From Margaritispora aquatica (Eukaryota > Ascomycota > Leotiomycetes > Helotiales > Discinellaceae), in assembly GCA_007644065.1 (NCBI GenBank), contig VJWN01000001.1, positions 76,340 to 140,339 on the forward strand: a DNA stretch of 64,000 nucleotides. The letters run 5' to 3'. Position numbers and translations under genes: made by a program. Of this stretch, positions 46,682-58,098 are shown in pieces (positions within the stretch are counted from its first letter, which is position 1; each line of letters starts with the position of its first letter). The notes beneath the pieces are model-generated. The model was not told the DNA's origin and searched no databases. It saw nothing but the letters and a program-made list of their open reading frames with translations.

Positions 46682-48698
46682 CTTGGCTTTAGCATTGTCA
46701 CCGCATATGTTCTGCAGAGCGCTTTCTTGGTCTCATATCAGAATTTCTTTGGTGGATATCCTCTGATTGATTTCTCCTCCGGTTTCTCTCGATCTAACAA
46801 ACACGAAGGATGCAGAGCAGGTAATTATTGGTTTGACACATATTAAGCTTTTCAGACTTGGGCAGTCACACAGAATTGTTTCGTAGAAATGAATCTGGCT
46901 AGTTGCATGAGAGACATTGGCTATCATCTCTTCTTTGTATGTTCTCGTGGTGCGCTCTGACTTTTCGGCATGGTATAGACTGTTTAGAGTTGCAGTCACA
47001 TATGAAAGTGATTGGCTGTACTGTACTAGCTCATCTAAAAGTAAGCGCACACTTTAGCACCGATATCTCATGTGGATTATTATTGTTCAACAAAGTCGAC
47101 GAGTTCAAAGTTTTCACTCGAATCATAATACAAACAAGATGTTCTTGCTGGAATTCTTTGCAACTGTGGCTTTCCCACTGACATGCTCTCCACGTGGTGT
47201 TTTCAGTATATGGCTGCTGCGTCATCTGATGCCTAAATGAAAATTGCTCAAAATTGATATAATCTACGGCTACAGTTCGAAGCAATTAACCATGACAAGC
47301 TTATCCAACATCCGTTTCGAGCAGCGGCTTTTCTGGGAACTCAGGCTATGCACAACATTCTCCAAAGTGGGGTTGTGGTTTAGCGAGGTGCTAAGACTGT
47401 GGCATTTCTCAACAAAGGACATCCAATAAGCAAACCTATACCCAGCTGCTTTTCAAGTCCAGTTCATATTTATATAGCATTAAGCACATTGACAATCTAG
47501 CTAATTTTAAGCGTTGTTGTATGAATTATTCAACAGGTTTTCCTTGTCGTTGGGGTCAATCCTCAGAAGTGGGAGTGGAACTCGCTAGATGACTTCAACA
47601 CAATCAACTCATTGATCAGCTGCTCAAAAGGTTTGTTTGATCAAACGAGTTGCTTCTAATGACTGATTTCTTCGGAAACATGGCTCAAAGGATACTTGCA
47701 TGATTTAAACATGCTGTAACCCAATGTCCTGAACAGATACCCCTTCTAGTCGGTCTTATTCCCAGCCACTCTTTTCGTCCACAAATGAAAGAATTCCCGC
47801 CTCTAATCCCTCGTTTTGCTGCACCTACTCTCGATGTCTTATATTTTAGCCCCTATCATCGTCTCTCGGTGAGGCAATGACATACCAGTAATTAAAGCTG
47901 CATCAGCACTGCCGGAATTACAATCACCAGACACAGCCCGGCATACCAGCATATATCAGCCACGTTTCTCTCCATATTCCCCGCGAGACACTGCACCCCA
48001 GAATCCCCGGCACTTTGCGGGCGCCGAATTGGTGGGAAAGTTTCTTCGCCGTCCAGCCAAGACGTCTTGGCGGCTGCTTAACCTTCTTGGCGCTTGGCGC
48101 TTGGCTTTCCCCCCGCAATATTAATTGCCCGCTTATGAGAAACTTCCTCCCTGTATTACTTCTTTGATTTGATGGATAAATCCAAGTTTTCGCTTCTTTT
48201 GACCTTGCACAGGAACGATACATCCTTCTCGAACATTGTGAACCGTATAGTATCGTATCAGAGTCAATTCTAATAGGTGGAATGCATAATATTTCTTTTG
48301 GGCATGCAGTCACTCGATGTTTAGGGACGCAGGTCCAGATATGGGACCTGTTTTCAGGACTAAGTGCCGCTTATGGTACCAAAGCCGACTGTAAATTTCT
48401 TTTGGGGCGGTATGGAGCTCCAAGTGCCGTGTATTTTAACGCCAACCTGGGGAATCGTAGACTTGGCTGATTGTAGAACGCGCGTTCACTTATCTATTCG
48501 ATGTCGAGATAATTTCTCCGTACCACGACGAAAGAGCTGCACATGACAGTTGAGCTTCTCTATCAGATTTTTGAAAATCCGAGATCAGAACATAAATACT
48601 AAGTGTTTGGTAACGTCAATTTCATTCTTCATCCTCACTTCAACAGACTTCCAAACACCTACCAGCTCTACCACTCTTCTCAACTTCTCAACTTCAAG
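46682..48698. other. Long intergenic region upstream of pectate lyase
   Basis: About 2 kb without a supportable gene. It is AT-rich over 47200-47560. The segment 48056-48113 has an imperfect CTTGGCG repeat. The last 150 bp are the pectate lyase promoter and leader. Confidence 0.4.
48591..48599 (+). promoter_or_regulatory. TATA-like box of pectate lyase gene
   Basis: CATAAATAC lies about 105 bp upstream of the ATG and is followed by a C/T-rich leader ending AACTTCAAG, a common layout for highly expressed fungal secreted-enzyme genes. Confidence 0.4.
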
Positions 48699-49631
48699 AT
48701 GCTTTTCAACTCTCAAACCGTCCTTCTCGGACTTGCTTCCTTCTTGGCAACTGCCAACGCCGGTGTCATTGAGGCTCGTGCCACCAACACTGCTCTGCAA
48801 TCCGCCCTCCCAGCCAGCAGTGGTACCAGTGCTCTCGCTGCAGCAAAGACCGTTGCTGCTGGTGTCACTTTCGATGGAGGCATGAAGAAGTTTGACAGAT
48901 CTGGTGAGATTTCTCGTTCTCGGTGATAGCCTTCGCTAACCAATTTACAGTCAGCACTTGCAATGACCAAGCTGAAGGAGGTGATGCTGATGCCGTCTTC
49001 GTGCTTGCTGCCGGAGCCGTTCTCTCCAACGTCATGTAAGCAAAATTCTTGGTCGTTCCTTAAGCTAAAAATCTAACTTCAATACAGCATTGGCCCCAAC
49101 AACGGTGAAGGTGTTCACTGCTTGGGCACGTGTACATTGAACAACGTCTGGTGGACTGACGTCTGCGAGGATGCCGCAACCTTCAAGCAAACCTCAGGAA
49201 CCTCCTACGTCAACGGTGGTGGTGCTTTCTCCGGATCCGATAAGATCCTCCAACACAACGGAGGTGGAACCGTCGCCGTCAAGAACTTCTATGCCTCCTC
49301 ATTCGGCAAGGTCTACCGCAGCTGTGGTAACTGTGGAACTCAATACAAGCGTACCAGCACATTCACCAACATCAAGGTCACCGGAGGTTCCGTTGTTGCA
49401 GGTGTCAACACCAACTACGGAGGTAAGCAATTTGTTATCTAAGCAAGTGATGAGTGGAAGCTAACCCATCAAACAGACAAGGTCACCATCACCAACTCTT
49501 GCATTCTCAGCGGCACCAGTCTCTGCTGGAAGTACACCGGAAACAACAGCGGTGCTGAGCCAACCAAGACCAGCTCCGGTGCTGATGGAACCTACTGCAT
49601 TACGTCTGGCATCACCACCAGCGGATGCTAA
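48699..49631 (+). CDS. Secreted pectate lyase, family PL3
   Basis: Exons are 48699-48903, 48951-49035, 49088-49422 and 49477-49631, encoding 259 aa, a normal PL3 length. The signal peptide is MLFNSQTVLLGLASFLATANA. Hallmarks are GVTFDGGMKKFDRS, DAVFVLAAGAVLSNVIIGPN, GVHCLGTCTLNNVWWTDVCEDA, ILQHNGGGTVAVKNFY, YRSCGNCGTQYKR and multiple cysteines for disulfides in the parallel beta-helix. The enzyme cleaves polygalacturonate by beta-elimination with calcium, outside the cell, and contributes to plant wall breakdown. It sits between two degenerate members of the MazF-like family. Confidence 0.96.
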
Positions 49632-50756
49632 ATGGTTGATTGCAATGAACTGGAAGTGGGATTGGAGGATCGGTGAGGCTAAGGTGTGAATAGTGGCGAG
49701 TGTTTTGGTGTGGTCAAGCTGTTCTTGGGGCCCCAAGTACGAGCGAGCAAAATTCTTTCCGTACATATTACTTCTTGGTGTGCTACATATTGCATGTACG
49801 CATACTTGTTACTTTGAATATATGACTTATTGAGCTTTCGGTTTTTTGATCAAGCCCTCAAGGGTGTGTATAGTTTTTACTTTCCAAACTAATAGTGGAG
49901 TGCATTTGAGTTTCGCTTATTCTAAGCATGTTTGAGCCTCAAATCTGGCCGGATTTTGACCAGTAGTTGAACTAAGACATACTGTTAACATTATAATACA
50001 CTTCTATAAGTATGTGCTATGTTTTCTTTTGCGATCGCGACCTAGCTGATCTCGATAAAAATTGTATAAGAGGTATACTATTGACATTTGCTTGCGATCC
50101 CCAAAAGCACGCAAGATTCCAGTACCTGCGCATTCAGCAAGTAGCAGCATCTGTCTGATGTGTGATCGGCAGACTGAATCTCAGAAGATCAGACACTATG
50201 AGGAATTCATAAATAACAAAGAAGCTGAGCGTGGTCTGTTGTAGAAACCATCTGAGCTACACAGTAATGTACACGCTGAACGTCCAATTGTTGAGAGGAA
50301 GTGAATCGAGAATATAGAATGTGAATAGATGCCAATAATCTTCGCCACCATTTCCTCTACTAGTAAGGTAAGGCCTATAATACCTTAGATAAGTCAATTA
50401 AAGGACGGTAGACCGGGCAAATTCCTTGAAAACGCTGAAGTCTTTTCGCAAATTCTTTATTAGTATACATTACTTTCAGGATCGAGGCGCATTTCAAAAG
50501 AAAACATTCAATAATCTCACAGGTAGGCTGCCGTTTCAGCAGCGACTCACCGATCTTCAAAGGCAAATAAATAGACGATTGGTGATTCGTGGGGATGTGG
50601 CCTAGTAGACATTAAGCGAGTATGAGTTACCATTAGGACTCAATTGGCATTGGGGTTGGTTAACCGAGACACAGAGACAGAACAACTTAACTTTCAAGGA
50701 GACGAACGCCTCAAGAAGATTATTTCCTACACATAAACTGCGTAGATCGCGAAGCG
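49632..50756. other. Intergenic, no gene seen
   Basis: This is the 3' flank of the pectate lyase gene and the promoter of the following plus-strand gene. The small frames have no domain support. Confidence 0.4.
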
Positions 50757-51407
50757 ATGCCATTTCTATATCAAGATCTGAATTCCCCCTGGAGAAAAGG
50801 AAGCGAACCATTCTCGTCAAAACACCGGATTGCTAATCCTTGGAGAACCCCGATCTCTGCAAAAAAATCGCAAGACGAGGAAAGAGTGAGAGCAGATCCA
50901 AAAGACGTCACTGCAGGAAGAATATTTTGGGTATCAAGTTGTTCCTCAGCACAACGGGAAAAGCTCGCCGAGTGCATATCTTGTCCAATTTCCCACAAGA
51001 GTGACATCGACGATGAATGGATATATTACCATCCATGCATAATCGTCCAAGTTCTGCCAAAAGAGAGTCCAATAGACTTGGAGGATCCACTGGTCACCGT
51101 TGCACAGGTAAATATCTCTTCACCTCTTGCTCAAATTGTCATGCTGCTCTTGACAGACCCTCCAGATCAGCAGTTTTAAGACAAGCCACTTGAGGACTGG
51201 ATGAAAACCAGAAAGGGATCGGATCGTAATCGAGCCATTCCAATCTACCATCGTGGTGCAGTTACAGCTACTCAGACGGATGTCATGTACCTCAAGCTTA
51301 AAAACGGTGCTCAAATGGTTAAACAATCATATTTGATCACGGATCATTTATGGAAAGTGCCAGTGTCTCTTTTAACACATTTCGTCTCGTATGATGATGG
51401 ATTATAG
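50757..51407 (+). CDS. Soluble MazF/PemK-like family member, possibly decayed
   Basis: Proposed exons are 50757-51107 and 51186-51407 (190 aa). Exon 1 carries GRIFWVSSCSS, YYHPCIIVQV and DPLVTVAQ; the donor GTAAAT sits at the same place as the intron of the intact copy. Exon 2 reads PLEDWMKTRKGSDRNRAIPI, LKLKNGAQMVKQSYL and DHLWKVPVSLLTHF. The best phase needs an acceptor at GACAAG (51185). The nearer TTGACAG would run into a TAA at 51178-51180 or shift the frame, so the VTT segment may be damaged. No membrane segments are seen, unlike the copy at 42 kb. Function is unknown; the fold link is inferred from motif order. Confidence 0.5.
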
Positions 51408-52753
51408 GGGGTGAATCACGTGAGGAAGCAGTAGGTGAAATAGATAGGATTGAAGAGTCTGAAGAGCATCTACCGCAGTAGAGAGCTCTATATATACAGA
51501 TAGATCAGCACTTCATAAGGAATGATCTTATATCATAAGGAATGCAGTAAGATTAAGAAGAGAATCAGAATAACCGAATATCATGCATAAAAGCACGTGA
51601 CCTCTAACTGACATATGAAAAGCCCAAATTTGCAAGGTGCCTTGAAGTGGAGAGCTTCACCAACATCTCGCGAATCTTCAACCGACGATTAAAAGATAAA
51701 GAGACCCAAGGGAAATGCGATGATAATATTATTCCAGAGTCTCTGCTACTAGATTGGGAAGTGGATGAGAACTGGAGGACTGGAGGATGAAGGGTTTTCA
51801 TCGAAAAGCGTTTATAGTATGGCGGTTCTTGAAAGCACAATGGGGGCTACGAGTTAAAGTTCGAAAGAGCCAGCACTATTTGGTGATTCAGTTAAGAAGG
51901 CAAAGCATTCACACTTTTCCAACCACACTCGCCTAACATTTTGCAAGCCAGGCCCTGGGCACAAAACCCACGCAACTAGGATTGCATCACACATTTCGAA
52001 TACTGTTCCCTGGTGCTGACGTAGTACTGACAAATCCAATGGTCAAATGTCGAGTTTTTACTTTCCATGGAGGTCTCAAATGTTGGTGTCTTCTGGCTTG
52101 TATTTAACGGCCTAGACAAACCTTACCGATTTCTCAATTTTGCAATTATAAAGAGAGCTTAGGAGAAAGTTTATCGATCGTGATGGTTGCGTAGTCAAAA
52201 TGAAATTTGGAGAATTCAACAAAAATCGATCACTAGGTGATCTTTATCTACTTGACACGAAATTCAATTTGATCATGTTATCGCCACTTACCAAATAATC
52301 TCACTATCTAGTACAGGCATTCGAGGTGAAAGCATATATATATATATGATGAATTACCGTTCGGTCCAGCTTCAGTCAACTCGCTAAGCGATGTTTTCAC
52401 CTGACATGTTAGGTTCCCTATGTCATTAGCAGGATTGATGTTCCTATTCTGGCATATCTCGATCAAAAAGAATACAGCCAAGAATTATATGCTTATTGAA
52501 TCGTATATCTGCTGCTATGATGATCAAATAGCCAATTCACGGGATTGAGGTGACATTCGCCTTCTTGGGAGTTTCACCACACAGTTTGCAATTTCTCTGA
52601 TTTGATCTATACTCTCTGTTGGTCGTAAGATTACATATATTCGTGATGTTTGATACTAATTGAGAATATCCAATGCCATGCCAGCAATATAAAATGTCCC
52701 TAAGCCTTCCGGATTCATGACTAGAACTCCACATCCAATGCCAAGACAAATAT
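51408..52753. other. AT-rich intergenic region
   Basis: No gene is supported. It contains a (TA)n run at about 52335-52347. It is the 3' region between convergent genes. Confidence 0.4.
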
Positions 52754-54329
52754 CTAAGCAACAATACCATTCTCAAGAGCAACAAAAACCTTGCTGCTAA
52801 CCTCCTTAGAAATAGTAGACTGAACTTGGACGCCCGGCAGCAAGTTGTGGCCAGTTTTGAAGACATTCTGGGCATCGTATTGCTTCTTGAGCGTGACCAA
52901 TCTCTCAAAGTTAGCACCGAACAGCTTCTGTGGGCTGCTTGAGGCAGAGCCTAGATATTTGTTAGCAGTATTCGCGCCATAGGACAACAGACTAGTCGTC
53001 TATCGCAGGAGAGGCATCTTACTATCATAGTTCTTATACTCGCCAGCAGCAGACATTGTCATCTCATCAGCACCGAGGGCCTTCTGTCTTTGAAGCTCAG
53101 CGTCAGTCGAGGTAGCCATATCCAAAGGCCACTGCTGACAAACATCATTCGAACTCTCGCTGTCCCAAGCAGGCGCGAAAAGGATATTCACAAAAGCACC
53201 TCTGTTCGCGAAAGCGGTAGCAGACTGCTCGACCTCCATGATCTTCTTGGAGCTGAAGAAGTCAAATAGGACGAGGGACTTGGCAGCATCTTGGACATTC
53301 TCAACGAGGTTTATATATTGCTCGAAGAGGCTGTCAACGAAGGATGGGTTCACTGGAGTCATCAATGCGGAGCCCCTCGTGAAAAAGCAGTTGTCGTGGG
53401 TGATGGCTGCATTATGCCATGAGTTGACGGTGGAGTATGGCACCATAGCAGTGTTGTTGAAAAATGGGCCGAGAGCAAGTAGTGGTGCATAAAAAGCCTT
53501 GGCATCGGCTTCAGAACCGTTGTAGAAGACAGCAGCAACGGCAGAGGCTTCACAGGTAGCGTTCATTGTGCTGAAGCCGACCATCATTGATGCCTCACCA
53601 GTTGAGATCTCCATGGTGTGATTAGCAAATGAAATGACATCTGCGAGTTGGGACTTGGTGAAAGCGAGGGTGCCTCCCCAAACCATGTTTTCCTGCTCAT
53701 GGGCACGGAAAACGAGCTTGGTAGCAACGCCAAATGATGCACCAGCACCACGGATTGCCCAGAACAAGTCTTGGTTCTCAGTTGCTGAGGCAGTAACAAT
53801 CTGGCCATTGGCCAAGACAAGCTCGGCTGAGAGAAGGTTGTCAATTGCAAGACCGTGAGCGGCGGAGAGATATCCATAACCTCCACCAAGTGCCAGTCCA
53901 CCAACACCGATAAAATTAACGGTGCCTCCAACAGCTGCGAGATTGTACTCTGCTGCTGCAATGTCAACATCGGACCAGAGAGCACCACCTTGAGCGGTGA
54001 TGATCTTAGCAGATGGGTTGACAGTAACGCCGTTCATTTTGGACATATTGATGGACATACCGCCCTCAACTAATGAGGAGCGGCTGTGGAAATTTTTGCC
54101 AACGGCCAACTGGAGTTTATGTTGAACACTGAATTGAACGGCTGTGGCAACATCTTCAGCGGTAATGGGATAAACAACGAATTCCTGAAATAGTCAGCAT
54201 GAGAAGTGATATCTCTGGCCTGGGAATCAATACTGCTCGCTTGTCGGCTGAAGATGGGGTCAAGACGACAGCTGTGCTTGACAGCGACGATCTGAGCTGC
54301 TCAACAGCTTGTCTGTTAATTGAAAGCAT
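52754..54329 (-). CDS. FAD-linked oxidase, berberine-bridge (BBE) type
   Basis: Exons are 54234-54329, 53023-54184 and 52754-52950, encoding 484 aa; introns are 49 and 72 bp. The FAD_binding_4 domain covers VVYPITAEDVATAVQFSV, then LAVGKNFHSRS with the His expected to bind FAD covalently, and GGLALGGGYGYLSAAHGLAIDN. The latter lacks the Cys of bicovalent enzymes, so flavin attachment is probably through His only. The middle substrate domain is followed by the BBE C-terminal motif GEYKNYDS, completed across intron 2, and KQYDAQNVFKTG. No clear signal peptide is seen, which is unusual since many relatives are secreted. Such enzymes oxidise sugars, alcohols or secondary-metabolite intermediates; the substrate is not assignable. 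Confidence 0.88.
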
Positions 54330-56013
54330 GATGATGGTTTATATTGAGATGGAAGTGTTTTGGAATTGGGATAAAGAAGACGGGAGCAAGAGAAGTGCTA
54401 TATATCTTTAAGAAGAACCGACCATCCCTCAGTCCACGCTACAATAGATAAGACAAAGCTGGCTCTTATCCCAGCCACCACAGAGCAAATCCATTGAGAG
54501 CTCCCAAAGTTACGCAAGCCATCAGTTGCAGGTAATGCTATCCATTGGAGGTTTCCAGGTCACGCAAGCCATCAATTGCGGACCATGAAATTCATTGCTT
54601 GAAGAGTAAGATTGAGTTCAGCTCACATGCAGGTCTTATAACGTGGATTGAGCCTTACCCCTCTTCGCCAGGCACATTGTGATGAGATAAGAACTCGCAG
54701 TTCGATAGCGGAAGAATAGCATCACCTGTCGTATTCTTTGTCTCAAATGTAGCGAATCGCTTTGACTGTCTCACTTTGGCTTGACGAGTGAGACACCGGC
54801 GCGGGCCACAAGAATGCTTAGAGGGAATTGCCCCTTTGCGTGATTGACACGGGCGACCTACAAGAGCTTAAAGACTCAATTTAGCTTGCGAGTTGTGATA
54901 TATAAATTGGTCTGGTAGAGTTTAGTAGACGAAAGGAAACTCCAATGAAGAATCTTAAAGCAAAAACATAACGCACTGGCCAAGATCGCTCGCATACTAG
55001 ATTGACAATCTGAGTCCATGATATTGCTAGTCTGACCTCAAGTTTCTGAAGTATTTGATACACTCTACTTTGCTTTTATGCTTTTTCCCGTGCCGGCATT
55101 TCACCAATTGCACTTATAGGGTGTTCGATCCCGATCTTGTGCATCGAAGCAGAACACCACATGAGCCTTGGTATCTACGTAGGTGCAATGCCAGCGCAAC
55201 CATAATTCGCGCAAAGAACAGGATCCCATGGCGGTTCACGGCATCTTGCCGTATGTGGGGTGTGAAGGTCACTTCTACTCGGGCAAGACACCGAGTTGCA
55301 CGTTGATCTGTTGGCTGATGGAACCGCAAACTTCATCCAGATACATTGTCCGGATCCACATTTTGAGACCATTCTGAGAAATGTTTGCTTCTGTTGTCTT
55401 GCTAAACTATAGTATGAGATTCAGACCAGTTCAACTCACAATAAACATGGCAGCATGATGACACATACTATACTCGCTCGATAGATTATTTAGCAGGTTT
55501 CACGATAACACATCATCCTGAATTTGCTCGCCACCGCTTTTGGAGTTTGTGTGTTGCTTTGGCTCGAGTAGTCGATATGCAACAACAACATCATCAGTCA
55601 TCCCTCCTTTCTTCGTGACATGCTGGTAAGTTTGGCATTCGAAGTGAATGGAAAGGGATGGCAGATCTGTGGTTGTCCGGCGCAGTTCTAGGCATCGATT
55701 GTGGATGCAAGTAAACAATTGAGAGCTTTGGCAAAATCTTGGTGGACAAGTGCAATTGTTCGTTATGGCAGAGATTGGTCAACACAATTATTTAGACCGA
55801 TACTTTTGCTTTTGGCGACTTGGCTTTGGTATTTCATCGTCAGACAGTCCCCCTTCATTAAACGGTAAGTAGGTGCTTGACCTTGATCTGCGGAGATATA
55901 CAGAGTCTATTTGCTCTTATCATCGATCCGTTTGTCGTCATCGTTGTTGTTGATATCTTATTGTTGTCAACCATCTCGTCGTCGTCGTTGCGGTCATCGC
56001 GGTTTGCGATAGG
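54330..56013. other. Intergenic, no firm gene
   Basis: About 1.7 kb. At 54505-54590 a short motif recurs (TCACGCAAGCCATCA-like at 54513 and 54559). Frames at 55050-55377 on both strands are His/Cys/Arg-rich but give no recognisable protein. Confidence 0.4.
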
Positions 56014-56389
56014 ATGGTTACTAACTTACTTGAGTTAGCACCAGCTTCGGTAGAACCTCGGGAACTTTCAACTCCACTCCATCATCCTCAATCCTCGAAG
56101 TATATCTTCACTAGGTTCAACTCCTCATCGTCGCAAGTGCTGAACGTTTCTCTTGGACCGAAGTATGCTATCAAACCCCAAAAGTTATCGGAGGTGGTAG
56201 ACGGAGGTATGCATTATTGGCATCCGAAAGGCTTTCAAGTGGAGGGCACAGTGCGCAAGTGGCACAGAGAAGGTTATCTCGAACTGGTATTGTTATGTTG
56301 GTGGCGCGTTTTAGGATTTTTGCATGTTGGTATTGATTGATTGATTGATTGAATTCTCATGTGTACAGGGGCCCTTGTCACATTGTTGA
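56014..56389 (+). CDS. Small hypothetical protein
   Basis: An uninterrupted frame from ATG 56014 runs to 56340 (108 aa). It reads NLLELAPASVEPRELS, QVLNVSLGPKYAIKP, EVVDGGMHYWHPKGFQVEG and then a hydrophobic, less protein-like tail. An alternative model splices GTATTG (56287) to TGTACAG (56368) and ends at 56389, giving 97 aa without that tail. No family is recognised and there is no signal peptide. An (ATTG)5 run (about 56332-56352) lies in the tail or intron. Confidence 0.35.
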
Positions 56390-56554
56390 TAACAGTCCAA
56401 CTTGAGGCTATGGCGACATGAAGCAAATACCGTTGAACATTTGTAAACGCAACATCAGTTATAGTCTACGTCTTCTGTTTGTGATTGTCAGTTCTCTGAA
56501 TCGTTTGACAAACTCTCCTTTGATGGTTCTTTTTGCTGCTTAGATCGGTTCATC

Positions 56555-57636
56555 ATGAATCTCGCTCATGCTGTTTCTCTAGCTTTTTTGCACATCTATG
56601 TCATAGCAGGCAATCTTCACATAATTTCTCCTAACGCAAATACCACTGTAGCACCACCATCTTTCTATCTAATCTTTGAGGATGATGGGCTACCTCCGTT
56701 GTTGACTGATATGTATAAAACGTTCGAGATATTCCAATTCACGGGCACAAATGATGCTCCAGTAAGTCTGGCCCTTTTAGTATACCTTCTCTGCCTACTA
56801 TTCTAACTCTTTTCTCAAAGCAATATATAAATTATAAAGCCAATGTTGATTTCCAAACAAATGCTACTGGGGTCTTGCAGATATATAAAGTCCCAATACC
56901 AGGAGATAGGTCATTTAATGCCGCTCAAATACTGTGAGCTTTATCTTCTAGCCAAGCAAAAGAAACAAATCTAATGTTGAATCAAACAAGGTTTTTTGGG
57001 ATTCGTGTTTTTCTTGATGCCAATCACAGTATTGCTTTAACGACTTACACGGAGCGATTTTCGACAACAAACTTCTCTGCTGGTCTAACATATTCGTCCA
57101 TAGCGAATGCGCAAATCACGGCACAGCCTGCAGCTCCTCAGGATTACAGGTGCAGCTATCATGATTATCTTGCACCAGGTGCTAGTTGCGCGTCTTCTGT
57201 CGCGTTTTCTGCTGCTCATATTTCGACATCCATACCGAAGAAAGAAGATTCAACCAGAGACTCCACAGCGTCAACGACATTTATCTCGACACTTAAAAGC
57301 ACCTCCCCAAGTCAACTTGTGATGAATCCCACAACAGGCACAAGAGAACCAGCGAATTCCTCAACGAAGCCACCAATCGCTGGCGTCGGAAACCATCATG
57401 GCAGCACTCTCGTGGTAGGCTTAGCGGGGGGACTCGGTGGGGCGGTGGGTTTTTCTTGTATTGGTCTACTTGCCTTCTGGTTTCATTCCAGGAGTCGAGA
57501 CCAGCCAATACTGCGAGACAAACAAACCAGGAGGTGGAGGAGGACGAAAGCTTCATCAACACTGTTGCCAGAGCTTCAGTCTGGTCCGGCGCCCTATGAA
57601 ATATCCGAACTCCCAACCGCAGAAAATGGTAGTTGA
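56555..57636 (+). CDS. Secretory-pathway single-pass membrane glycoprotein, copy 1
   Basis: Exons are 56555-56761, 56821-56933 and 56991-57636, encoding 321 aa. The N terminus is a signal peptide (MNLAHAVSLAFLHIYVIAG). An extracellular domain follows (NLHIISPNANTTVAPPSFYL, FFGIRVFLDANHS), then a Ser/Thr-rich stalk, a membrane helix (TLVVGLAGGLGGAVGFSCIG, then LLAFWF) and a basic/charged cytosolic tail with SGPAPYEISELPTAENGS. The next gene shares intron positions and motifs (NP/SPxxNT, R..F..N..TF/AGL, the tail pattern GPY.x.ELP). The layout resembles fungal wall-stress-sensor-like or adhesin-like membrane proteins, but the ectodomain family is not recognised. Confidence 0.7.
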
Positions 57637-58098
57637 GCAACAAACATCGACTTCCGAAGGGAACCTGTACCCGATACATGCTAGGGTAGATCTTTTGACA
57701 ATATGATAGTCCCACAATCAGTAGCAAGGACATAATGCCACCTGGCTGTTCCTTTTCAGGGCATGCGATATCTTAGTCCCTTTTTCGGCTATTGTTCCCT
57801 GACTTTTCCAATAAAATTTGGTTTCAATCTACGCCTCGCACCGACATCCGCCACGTTGGATATGATGCATGAAGCTAGGTTCACCTCAAGGGAAAGGATT
57901 ATTTGCAAGGCGCAGCCCAATAAGGTAACCGGATTTTGCATCATAAGAAATTGCGAAGTTGGAGAGAAATCGTTTTTATTTGTTCATGGAATTTCGTCCT
58001 GTGGCACTTCGATCGCTCTCCGCCATCGTCATTGTCGTGATTATCTTGCTTGCTAAATTTATCAACCGAATATCTCTTACTTCTGAATAAACGACTCT
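57637..58098. other. Spacer between tandem paralogs
   Basis: No gene is supported; this is the promoter of the second paralog. Confidence 0.4.

Noticed and set aside
13280..54329. A secondary-metabolite cluster built from the Zn2Cys6 regulator, MFS genes, multicopper oxidase and BBE oxidase
   Set aside because: No polyketide, NRPS, terpene or other backbone enzyme is present and the genes are spread over 40 kb among unrelated genes.
55050..55377. Cys/His/Arg-rich frames on both strands, considered as a zinc-finger remnant
   Set aside because: No regular cysteine/histidine spacing and no consistent frame.
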